64,000 nt of DNA, taken from positions 26,803,261 to 26,867,260 of the forward strand of contig NC_132878.1 of assembly GCF_030463535.1 (NCBI RefSeq), in the 5' to 3' direction. The DNA is from Salminus brasiliensis. Lineage: Eukaryota; Chordata; Actinopteri; Characiformes; Bryconidae. Positions 19,620-30,368 of the stretch are shown piece by piece (position 1 is the stretch's first letter; every line of letters starts with the position of its first letter). The notes beneath the pieces were generated by a model. That model had not been told where the DNA came from and searched no databases. It was given only the letters and a program-made list of their open reading frames with translations. Made by a program: the position numbers and the translations under genes.

Positions 19620-20464
19620 CCTGTGGTATCTGGCACCAAGGCATACAGGAGATCCTTCAAGTTCTTTAAGTTGTGAGGTGGGGCCTCTGTTAAATGTATC
19701 AATGAGTCACTGGTTCACTGGTTGTCCTTCCTTGGACCACTTTTGGTAGTGACAAGGGGAAACTGTAGGCCGAGGATCTTTTAATTATGGTGAATGACAC
19801 TGATTCAGATCACTGAAGCAAGCACACAGTGTTCTCAGAGGAACCGTTTACATGCTTTCGCAGCATCGTCTGGCGGGACTGGACTGGACTATATGATTAG
19901 TATCATTTTAGCAAAAGTGAATAAACTGGTTGTCTTAAAATCTAACAACGACCCACTGGATTTTTAATAGTGACACCAGCCAAAAGCTGAAGCCAAAATC
20001 ATGATCAGACAAAAGACACCTGTATTTATGGAGAGTTTGCCTCCGCTCACTGCAGGAACAGTCTGTACTGTTTTTGGAAGACTTTACATGAAACATTGAT
20101 ACACTGCTGTGAGGAGGATTTGATTGCATTCAGCCCCACAAGAGCATAATGGAGACTGGGTACAGATGTTCTTGATCACAAATGCCACTCAAGCCCAAAA
20201 GAATGCAACCGAGCTCCATCACTCCAGAGTGTGCAAATCCACTGCTCGGCAGCCCAGTTCTCACCGGCTTGTACTCACAGGCCTGGGGATCTTAGGGTCA
20301 TGTGCAGGGGTCCCAGAGCCTGCCATTATTTGGCCAATGCTTTTCCATGAAACTCGCACTGCCAGCAATGAGAGCATCATAAAGTGTCTGCACGCTATCT
20401 GTAGAGATGTAATAGCCCGTTTGAAGCACTGGAGGGCGCCAGGGGCGCAGTTTTTAGTGTTTCT

Positions 20465-20478
20465 GTTGCTGTAGAAAC
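20465..20478 (+). promoter_or_regulatory. X-box-like RFX site upstream of cfap73
   Basis: GTTGCTGTAGAAAC fits the broad animal X-box pattern GYYNYY-N(1-3)-RRNRAC, bound by RFX factors at ciliary genes. It lies 63 bp before the cfap73 ATG, the usual distance. The consensus is loose, so chance is possible. Confidence 0.4.
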
Positions 20479-20540
20479 GAGTAACGAGAAAAAGTTTCTG
20501 AAGTGGAGACCCAGTCTCTTCTCCCCGACAACAACAAACC

Positions 20541-23500
20541 ATGGCTGTGAACCTGGAGGACTACTTTCGCACAGTTTTCGAAGAGCAGCTTCTAACGTAA
20601 GAACCTTTACGATTGGGTTTGATTTGATTTGAGTAATCTGATCATTTGCATTGGGAGAGATTTGTGTTTCATCGTGTGATATCGCAGCTTGATTGGTGGT
20701 GTTAAAATGAGCAAAATAGACATAAATAAGTTGTAAAGAATCGAAAGTTGAACTTATAAACTTTCAAAAGCACTTTTAGGATATTCAGGACGCAGTTTTC
20801 TAAAAGAGGGTTCTGGGCGAAGTGGTTCATTGGAAATCTCCGGGCCGCAGTGTAACTAACTGCAGCAGCCGGATGAGGAGGAACTGAAAACTTCAGCTGA
20901 GAAACACGAAGAAACACAGAAAAGCTTAGAACTGCACTGATGATCAAATGCTTTAGCAGTTTCCTCAAAAGAGAAAATACTTTATTGCAGCTCTATGAGG
21001 TACTTTTACTAATCTAAATGAAAACGTTCTCCCAATTTTATCATCTGTTCCCTCAATATAATAATCCGTTACATATTTTTATGATCCGTTCCCTCAATTT
21101 TATGATCTGTTCCCTCAATATAATAATCCGTTCCCTTCATTTAATAATCTGTTCCCTCAAATTAATAATCTGTTCCCTCAAATTAATAATCTGTTCCCTC
21201 AATATAATTCGTTCTCTCAATATAATAATCCGTTCCCTTCATTTAATAATCTGTTCCCTCAAGATAATAATCCGTTCCCTCAATTTAATAATCTGTTCCC
21301 CCAATTTAATTCGTTCTCTCAATATAATAATCCGTTCCCTTCATTTAATAATCTGTTCCCTCAATTTAATAATCTGTTCCCCCAATTTAATAATCTGTTC
21401 CCCCAATTTAATAATCTGTTCCCTCAATATAATAATCCGTTCCCTCAAGATAATAATCCGTTCCCTTAATTTAATAATCTGTTCCCTCAAGATAATAATC
21501 TGTTCCCTTAATTTAATAATCTGTTCCCTCAAGATAATAATCTGTTCCCTTCATTTAATAATCTGTTCCCTCAAATTAATAATCTGTTCCCTCAATTTTA
21601 TAATCTGTTCCCTCAATATAATAATCCGTTCCCTCAAATTAATAATCTGCTCCCCTCATTTAATAATCTGTTCCCTCAAATTAATAATCTGTTCCCTTCA
21701 TTTAATAATCTGTTCCCTCAAATTAATAATCTGTTCCCTCAATTTAATAATCTGTTCCCTCAATTTAATAATCTGTTCCCTCAGTTTTATAATCTGTTCC
21801 CTCAATTTAATAATCTGTTCCCTCAATTTTATAATCTGTTCCCTCAAATTAATAATCTGTTCCCTCAATTTAATGATCTGTTCCCTCAATTTAATAATCT
21901 GTTCCCTTCATTTAATAATCTGTTCACTCAAATTAATGATCCGTTCCCTCAATTTTATAATCTGTTCCCTCAATTTAATAATCTGTTCCCTCAATTTTAT
22001 AATCTGTTCCCTCAAATTAATAATCTGTTCCCTCAATTTAATGATCTGTTCCCTCAATTTAATAATCTGTTCCCTTCATTTAATAATCTGTTCACTCAAA
22101 TTAATGACCCGTTCCCTCAATTTTATAATCTGTTCCCTCAATTTTATGATCTGTTCCCTCAAATTAATTATCCGTTCCCTCAATTTTATAATCTGTTCCC
22201 TCAGTGTAATAATCCGTTCCCTTAATTTTATAATCTGTTCCCTCAATTTTATAATCTGTTCCCTCAATATAATAATCCGTTCCCTTAATTTAATAATCTG
22301 TTCCCTCAATTTTATAATCTGTTCCCTCAATATAATAATCCGTTCCCTTCATTTAATAATCTGTTCCCTCAAATTAATAATCTGTTCCCTTCATTTAATA
22401 ATCTGTTCCCTTCATTTTATAATCTGTTCCCTCAATATAATAATCTGTTCCCTTCATTTAATAATCTGTTCCCTCAATATAATAATCCGTTCCCTTCATT
22501 TAATAATCTGTTCCCTCAATTTAATAATCTGTTCCCTCAATATAATAATCTGTTCCCTCAATTTTATAATCTGTTCCCTCAATATAATAATCCGTTCCCT
22601 CAATTTAATAATCTGTTCCCTCAAGATAATAATCCGTTCCCTCAATTTTATAATCTGTTCCCTAAATATAATAATCCGTTCCCTTAATTTAATAATCTGT
22701 TCCCTCAATTTTATAATCTGTTCCCTCAATATAATAATCCGTTCCCTTAATTTAATAATCTTTTCACTCAAATTAATTATCCATTCCCTCAATTTTATAA
22801 TCTGTTCCCTCAATTTTATAATCTGTTCCCTTAAAATAATAATCTGTTCCTTTAATTTAATAATCTGTTTCCTCAATTTTATGATCTGTTCCCTCAAATG
22901 AATTATCCGTTCCCTCAATTTTATAATCTGTTCCCTCAGTGTAATAATCCGTTCCCTTAATTTAATAATCTGTTCCCTCAATTTTATAATCTGTTCCCTC
23001 AATATAATAATCCGTTCCCTTAATTTAATAATCTGTTCACTCAAATTAATTATCCGTTCCCTCAATTTTATAATCTGTTCCCTCAATTTTATAATCTGTT
23101 CCCTTAAAATAATAATCTGTTCCTTTAATTTAATAATCTGTTTCCTCAATTTTATGATCTGTTCCCTCAAATAAATTATCCGTTCCCTCAATTTTATAAT
23201 CTGTTCCCTCAGTGTAATAATCCGTTCCCTTAATTTTATAATCTGTTCCCTCAATATAATAATCTGTTCCCTCAATTTAACCAAAGTGTCCCCACTATTT
23301 AATTTATTACCTTTAAAGAATGGATATTGAAGCAACAGTTTATTAAATTGAGGGAATGGTTTATGTCTCTAAATATTATTTTTCTACCCTGATACCCTGA
23401 TATGGGCTCTATATTATGGCTGTATTCGCTGCACTCAATAAACTGAACTAGTCTCTGGCTGTGTATATCCTGCAGTCTGCCTGTGCCAGAGGAGGATATG

Positions 23501-26500
23501 CGGACTGGAGCTACTCGAATACTGGACAAACGCAAGGAGATAAAGCACATGGATGCTGCTCTGAGGAGACAGAAAGAGGTAGAAACCTTTTTCTCACAAG
23601 CTTACAATTCTTTTACGGCTCTACATCACTACTGGTTGTACTGAGATGGTGAACAGTTCTACTTTACAGCAGTAAGTTTCCCCCTAAGCCCCAATATAGA
23701 AAGCCAACCAAGACATGTTCAGTGTTATTAGCTAGTTCCTGTTTATAGATAGCAGTGGGTCAATCAGTGTCAGAAACAAGTTTATTAGGGATCACTGAAC
23801 ACCTCCACACAGTTAGAAGAGAGTGTTTGGTGATTTGGGAATGCCTACTATGCCGTCTACTGCTAATAAAGCAAATAAATAAGCAAACTTCAGATGTTTT
23901 GGTCTGAATGTCTTTCTAATGCTAAAGCATATGTGTGTGCATTCCTGTGTGTGTATTAAAGGAGTTTGAGGTAAAGAAGGAAAGTCTGAGAGAGAGGAGA
24001 GATGAGCTCAAGAAGAAAGAAGAGAAACTCAAGGACTCTTTACTGAATTTTGACAAATTTCTCAAGGTAAGAAAAAGTGTCTTTAGACCTACTTGCCAAT
24101 TTCATTTAATTAATGATTTTGACATCTCTCTTTTATAGAGATGCCTCTATTAAAATAACCCTCAACATTTACAACCTCTACAATGTATAAGCTCTTACGT
24201 CATGTTATCAAGACACAGAAAGAATTTAGACTCTACTTTTAACCCATCCGTGCAGTAAAAACACACACATACACACTAGTGAGGAAACACACACTGTGAG
24301 CACACATGTAGTGGTGGGCAGCCATGGCTGCAGTGTCCAGAGAGCACAAAGGGGCTCAAGGAGCTCAAGGGCCCAACGGTGGCAGCTTGCTGAGCCCGGC
24401 TATCAAACGTACAACCCTGTCAATGAAGTTCCTTGGTGCTTTAACTGCTAAGCCACCACTGTGCCATATCTTAAGTAAGACCCACCCACTTCATGTCCAC
24501 TTTGTCTCTTTTTCTCACTAGGACAACGATGCTAAGCGGGCGCGGGGTCTGAAGAAGGCTCAAGCAGAGAGAGCCATAGTCAGAAAGAGAGAGCAGGAGG
24601 TGCAACAGTTACAGAGACACATTGCTGCCCTGCTGGCCAAAAAGGAGCAACTGCAGGCACGAGTCAACCGCAACCGAATCTACTGGAGCTTCTTAGACAG
24701 TGTCCTGAAGACCTCAAAGAAGGTAGCCAATAGACTGTTACGTGTCTTTTGTGGAAAAAGGAACACAGTAACTTTCTTCAATAAGATTACGATGGGGTCC
24801 ACAGGGGTCTCAAAGGGGGTTGTGATGTATTAGGTACATTGTAAAAGTTTCAAAATATACAGTACATATATGGAAACTGTGCTGCAGAAACACGTGATGA
24901 TCTATAGCCTGCAGCAGTTTAACCCCACCCTTTTAGCCAACAGAAGTTTGGCCCCACCCATTCAGCCTACAGCAGTTTAATCCCGCCTATTCAACCTGCA
25001 ACAGCTTAGCTCCAATCATCAAATGTACACTGTACACAACTGTAGTCTTATCCATTTAGCCTACAGCCTACATTTACAGTCGGAGCCGGCCCAAGGCATA
25101 CTTGAATTACACGGCCGCTTAGGGCCCCAATGCCACCAGGGGGCCCCCAAGAGCACCAAGATATACATGATAAAAAAAATTAATATAAAAAAAAAACATT
25201 AAATAATAAAACGAAATGGTATTATACAGATAAAACAATGTTTTTATTATTTTTTTTTTGTTGTTGACACACCAGTACTAGGTTAATTAATTCCTGCTGT
25301 TGGCTGCTGCCACTGTTGGGCAAAAACAGATGCGCCGCTTGGGTGGTCGATAAGGCCCAGGTGATTCAGCGTATTGCACAAAATCTCTCTCCCTATGAAA
25401 TGATGAAGCAGCTGGTGCTGAGGTGGTGGTATGGGGGACCCCAAATGAAAATCTGTTTAGGGCCCCATTAAGGCTTTGGCCGGCCCAATGTTAAACATTG
25501 TGCTGCTCCTGGCTCCTGTCAGAAAGCACTGAGGAACAATACAGGACCAAACAGGTAATGTGCATTTATTTACATGATGTGCTTCCTGCTTTGCGTTTTA
25601 GTTTGAGGACATTGGGAAGCTCATTGGCCGCTTCGACACACTGGTGTGTACGAGGGAGCAGCTGCTGAAGCGGCAGAGTGAGGTGGAGAGTGAGAGAGAG
25701 AAAGATGGTGTGGAGCTGAGGCGATACATCACAGAGAGGGGCTCAGCGTTACTGCACTACAACAACACACTCTCACAGCTACAGACTGAACTGGACACCA
25801 TCCTATCTCAGGCCCTCAGATGGGTATGACCTATGTCTGCTCTAATCCCCACTCCTGAACATAAAATCCTTAAGAGATTTCCTGTCCACTCTGAGGTTTA
25901 CTCCTTGACCTGAGAAGTCTAGAGCTATCACTCTCATTTTGCTGTACTAGTCCAAATACACCACGTTACTAGAGGCTGTGTTATCAGTGTAATGGACACT
26001 GGTATGGTGGGTTTGTAAACAGCTGTTTGAACCAAAGCACAGTACATGCTGTATATAGTATTGCCACAGCCAATAGCAAATTCCTAGCAACCGTAACATA
26101 GCAACCACATAGCAGCAGCCACCTGAAGAACCATAGTAACTAGAAGAAATCCCATGGGAACCACTTAGAAACAGTCTAGCAACCACTTGGGACTATTGCA
26201 ACTACCTTGCAACACCATGGCAGCCACACAGCAACAACCTAGCTACCACTTGGAACAACATAGCAACAGCCTAGCAACCACCTTGGAATTAGTTACGCGT
26301 CACAATCAAAAATCCACCCTATGAACCACCTAAAAACATCCTAGCAACCACCTGCGATCATGACAGTTACTTAGCAACAAATTTGCAACCACATAGTAAC
26401 AACCTTGCTACCACTTGGTACAGCATAGCAACAGCCTAGGAACCACAAGGAATACAATAGCAGCTGCTTAGGAAAAATCATTTAGCAACCTTAAAGCAAC

Positions 26501-27519
26501 CACCACTAGACCAGCATAGCAAACCCACAGCAGCCACCTAGAAACACCCTAGAAACCAAGCTCCACACTCAATGCAAACTACACTTTCTACACTAGTAAA
26601 ACTAATAACAGAACATAATTTTAGTAATTCATTTAACGCGTGTGATGTGTGTTTAATGTGTGTGCATATATGAACAGATTGGTCTTCAAAGGTAGCTCAG
26701 CCAATCAGATTTTAGAACTTGCAGTACCTATCTAACAATTGCATAGCATTGCCAGCTTATGGCCCATTTCCACTATGGAGGCATTAATAATGCAGATCGT
26801 GTTTATTACAGGAATCCACATGGAGTCACATCCAGGCAACGGCTGCCAAAGAGACACTCCTTTTGGGCCAGATAAAAGTTGTGACTCTGAATCTTTATCA
26901 CATGACTGGTGGAGCCACAAGTGGAGCTGAGGGGGTTAATGTCGATGACACTCTGGAACAGCTGGACAGGGTGAGGAATGTTGTTTAATTCATGTTTTCT
27001 TTCACTATTTAGTGAACAGAAACTGTGAACTTTCCATCCGTTCACACTAGCGTCTGTAGTAGAAGAGTAGAGGAGATGTTTCATTATAATGTCAGTGTGA
27101 TGAAAAGTTTACAGTGTTAAACCATGTTTTGTTTTGTTTTGTTTTAACACTGACAGAAACAAATCAGAAAAACAAACCAAAAATGCAAGCCTGTCCATTC
27201 AGAATGTAAATAGAGATTATATATTTTAGCTTTGTCGTTATTATGCAATTATTTTTATTCAGTTCAGTAAAAGAACAAACTTTTTGAGGGGTATTTCTCC
27301 ACCAATTACTTCTCTTATGACTGATAAGGGGGTGTTTGTAAACTAGAAATCTGAAGTTAACTTTTCATTGCCATTACCTTAAAGATATCATAATAAAATG
27401 AAAGAAACCCTATGTCTTGTTTTCAGATACAGCTGTATATCCAGGATCGGGCTGATATTGTTCGGGATCTGGGGTCAGACACAGACAGCGGGTCCATTAG
27501 AGCCAGTGAACACCAGTGA
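20541..27519 (+). CDS. cfap73: Cilia- and flagella-associated protein 73 (CFAP73)
   Basis: CFAP73 (CCDC42B, relative of Chlamydomonas MIA2) is an axonemal coiled-coil protein of the modifier-of-inner-arms complex, which affects inner dynein arms. Seven exons join in frame: 20541-20596, 23476-23578, 23962-24066, 24522-24722, 25602-25823, 26812-26970 and 27427-27519 (TGA), giving 312 residues, close to the human protein as I recall it. The start MAVNLEDYFRTVFEEQL matches the family N-terminus. Other landmarks are LLNFDKFLK at the end of exon 3, the Lys/Glu-rich coiled coil of exons 2-5, and TWSHIQATAAKETLLLGQIK in exon 6. All introns are GT-AG. Intron 1 (2.9 kb) is filled mostly by a 21-bp minisatellite. 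The gene is convergent with iqcd, stop codons about 1.15 kb apart. No strong poly(A) signal is near the stop; AATAAA at 28210-28215 is a candidate. Confidence 0.93.
21030..23280. repeat. 21-bp minisatellite array, about 2.25 kb, in cfap73 intron 1
   Basis: Roughly 100 tandem copies of a 21-bp unit: TTCCCTCAAT followed by an AT-rich half ending AATCTG or AATCCG. Variants differ at a few positions (CAATTTAA, CAATATAA, CAAATTAA, TTCATTTAA, CAATTTTAT). A rare 18-bp unit ending 'attcg' occurs near 21205 and 21310. Because unit lengths are multiples of three, a frame stays open over 21018-22901 on the + strand (heptapeptide like ICSLNLI) and long frames occur on the - strand (LREQIIK). The array lies inside a spliced intron, so no protein is claimed. 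Confidence 0.97.
24238..24472. repeat. Dispersed repeat family C, copy 1
   Basis: Shares 'cccat-cgtgcagtaaa-acac', 'acacatacacactag', 'ctcaagggcccaac-gtgg' and a 'gagccac-actg' end with 30836-31047. It lies in cfap73 intron 3, and the phrases are typical of an abundant fish repeat. Confidence 0.6.
25075..25495. mobile_element. hAT-like non-autonomous element (probable)
   Basis: The two ends carry degenerate inverted copies: GAGCCGGCCCAAGGC on the left and GGCTTTGGCCGGCCCA on the right, with further GGGCCCC stretches inside. GCCGGCCC-type ends are typical of one group of fish hAT elements. No target duplication could be fixed. It sits in cfap73 intron 4. Confidence 0.45.
26055..26575. repeat. 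Degenerate AGCAACCAC-type tandem repeat
   Basis: Words such as 'agcaaccac', 'tagcaaca', 'ccacctag' and 'ccacttgg' recur every 20-30 bases over about 500 bp in cfap73 intron 5. The spacing is irregular, so it is an old, decayed minisatellite. Confidence 0.8.
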
Positions 27520-28668
27520 AACTCCACGACACTTATTGTCCAGAGGCACCGACAGGGAACCTTTTTACAGGAACCAAATAAGTTATTTGAGCCAAAACTG
27601 TGTGCATGTGTACAAAAAAATGCATACCTTAACAATACACTGAAATTACAAAAAAGAAAGTTTTTTTTTTAAGGAAAGATCCACAGTAGTGTAAAGTGTA
27701 TGACATGCTACAGTTTGCAGGCAGACACTCTTTAAAGATACTACAAAGGGTTCTTTGAGCAATGCCATAGAGGAACCACTTTTGGTTTCGTAAAGAAAGA
27801 TGCACACATCTCTATTTATGTTTGACATATATTTTTAACAAATACATGTTTAAAACTGTACTTGTTACTATACAGTGCTAAGTAAAACTCTGAGCCCTTC
27901 ATTTCATTTCCAGTCAGAACAGCCAGTAAGTAAGATGTTGGAGTGGACCTTTATAAAAGCTTCCATTTTCCTCAGGAGACTCACTTTAAGATGACATATT
28001 ACAGGAAGATGAGAAAATCTGGGGCCCATTCCCTTTCACAACACTCCGATCACAGACAGTAAGAGCTTCTTGATAGAACTGCACATCCTTTCAGAACCAC
28101 AGCGTTGAGTAGACTTCTTACAGTAGAAGGATGAACACAAACACCTGTGAATGATTTCAGTGCTGGCCATGGTTGGTAAGGGTCCTTTTTTTCTTTGTAT
28201 CTTTAAATGAATAAATACTCCATATAAAATAAATAATGAAGGATGATCTCTGAGTTTTGTATAATGTTAATGTTTACCAGTGATTTTAGCAAGTGCCACA
28301 GCTAAATTAATTTCCCATTTAAATTTTTGAGTCATACCATAAATGTGACATCGATTAATTTTTCCATGTAAACATTGAAATAATTGTGGTAAAATGCCAC
28401 TATTGATTTAAAGCAGTCTTGCATTTATATTTGGAACAGACAAAAACCAAGATAAAAAAAAATAAATCAAGGGACTGTAAAGTGTTTCTACTTTAATTTA
28501 TTGGTGTTATGAGGACATCTCAAGGGTTAAACAATACCATAATATAATACAGTATAATATAATATAATATAATATAATATAATATATCAAAAGTTCAGAT
28601 TTGGTTAGTTTTATTTCTTTACCCATAGAATAGCAGTGCTTTTATAGATGGTTCTCTGTAGCCTTTGC
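27520..28668. other. Space between convergent cfap73 and iqcd
   Basis: It holds the 3' ends of both genes. Around 27731-27797 is a short repeat ('aaagggttctttga', 'gaggaaccacttttggt') with a relative near 2640-2700. At 27880-28200 is an old repeat sharing 'tttcagaacc-cagcgttgagt' with 13711-13755. At 28540-28587 is an (AATAT)n run. No additional gene was seen. Confidence 0.5.
28610..28615 (-). other. Poly(A) signal of iqcd
   Basis: TTTATT on the + strand is AATAAA on the - strand, 54 bases past the iqcd stop codon. Confidence 0.5.
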
Positions 28669-30287
28669 TCATTTTCCTTTCTTCCCTTTCCCTTTCCCTT
28701 TCTTGGCCTTCTTGCCCTTGGTTTTGGCCTTCATGGCCTTGCGGACGCACGACCCTCTCCAGAAGGCCTGAATGATGATGGCTGCGTGACTCTGCACCTC
28801 CCTCTCTCTCTCCTCCTCTTCTTTTCTTTCCTGTGCTATTCTGCGCTCCTCCATGATCTGGGAGTATTCCAGCTCTAGAACTGCATAGTGCTCCTGCAGC
28901 TCTCTCAGCTCAGCCTTCTCCTCCTCATAAATCTGAGTTAACTCCTCCAGCTCCGTCTGCTCAAATAAAACCACACACAACTAACACTCGATCGTGTGTC
29001 CATTAGTTGCACCACCTTTAAAGAAATACTTGGTGACAAATCATATTTTGTATTTTGGGCACCATAGTTTTGCACTCAATCTAGAGTGCTCAAGGCCAAT
29101 GTAGCTAGCATTGATGTATAAAAAGCGGTTTCACAAAGCCTATTTACAACCCTCTTAATTTGCCTGAATGAAACACGCTAATTTGACTTTTATGATGGGC
29201 TTGTATAAATAAAGGTAAACTCTGTCTGGATGATGTCACCATGACAACACACAAGGGCCAGAATTGCACTGCATATGTTCATTGTACTGTAACAAAAACA
29301 TTGTCATTATGTTTTTTTAATTACTCCTGGTCTTACCAGATAGTGCAGTCATTTCAAATAGACTGGCTCATGCAAATGATTTTTTTTTTAATTAGCCTTT
29401 TACATTAGTCATCTAAAGATTATTTAACAGCTCACATGATTTAAGGCAAGTGTGAGCACCTTGCTAATTTGTGTAAAAAAAAAATATGTAGCTGTTGTTC
29501 GACCACTGTAAAACTAAAGAAGCAAAATCTAGACACCAGTATATCTTGGCTGATCGGCTAAATTTGGAAATGGAGGCTGTTTACCTGTTTTTCTCCCATT
29601 TCAGCGTCATATTTCTGAATCCAGTTTTGTATCTCAGTCTCCACCTTGTATTTTTTCTGTAGGAAAGAGCCAGCAGTGACATGAGAACAACTTCACAGCT
29701 TTCAGATCCTAAGCATGAAGCTATAAAACAAGCAGAAATGAGAGACAGAATGACAGTACTATTAATAATTCTAACCTGACTGAGAAACTGTAGAGTGTCC
29801 AGAATGAAGTTCTAACATTTAAAGCAATTACCATTAACAGAGCAGCAGTTTACACACCTACACACACACACACACACACACACAGTCAAGCACACCTTGC
29901 GAAGTGTCAGCTCTGCTTCTCTGTGTTGTGCGATCAGGTTGCTTAGCTGAACTTTCAGCTGATTGACCTCCTGCTGGAGGCGCGCTTGTTTCAGCTCTGA
30001 GGTTTTCTGAACTGATTCGTTCTGCCTCTCAGCCTCCTTCTGCCTCTGCACCACAAAATCCTCAGAGCTCGTCTCCATCTGGTGCAGAGAACCCTTCAGC
30101 CGCCGAATCACCTCGTTATTCTTACACATCTGAAGACAGAAGACATGATAACTTTACATGATAGCATATCTAGAATGATGTAACAAGATGAAGATTGAGA
30201 ATAAAGTTCTAATGACATCAATATCCAGGATGGAATTCTAATAAGACTAAAATCAGAATTCAGTTTACAGGAAAAATGGAATGAAGC

Positions 30288-30368
<81 letters not shown>

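Larger units (their letters stand above)
19140..19760 (-). mobile_element. Tc1-like remnant with two nested insertions
   Basis: The host is the same Tc1-like family as 15097-15525: it starts 'cagccataacattaaaacc', continues 'gaaggtgtcctgtgg' and 'tatctggcaccaaggc', and ends around 'ccttggaccacttttggta'. It is split first by a dispersed repeat (about 19205-19435) and then by a small hAT-like element (19500-19619). Confidence 0.75.

Noticed and set aside
21018-22901. 627-codon open frame on the + strand
   Set aside because: It consists almost entirely of a 7-residue repeat from the 21-bp minisatellite and lies inside a spliced cfap73 intron; no sign of a real protein.
21030-23280. CRISPR-like array
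   Set aside because: Repeats are contiguous 21-bp units without unique spacers, in a vertebrate genome.
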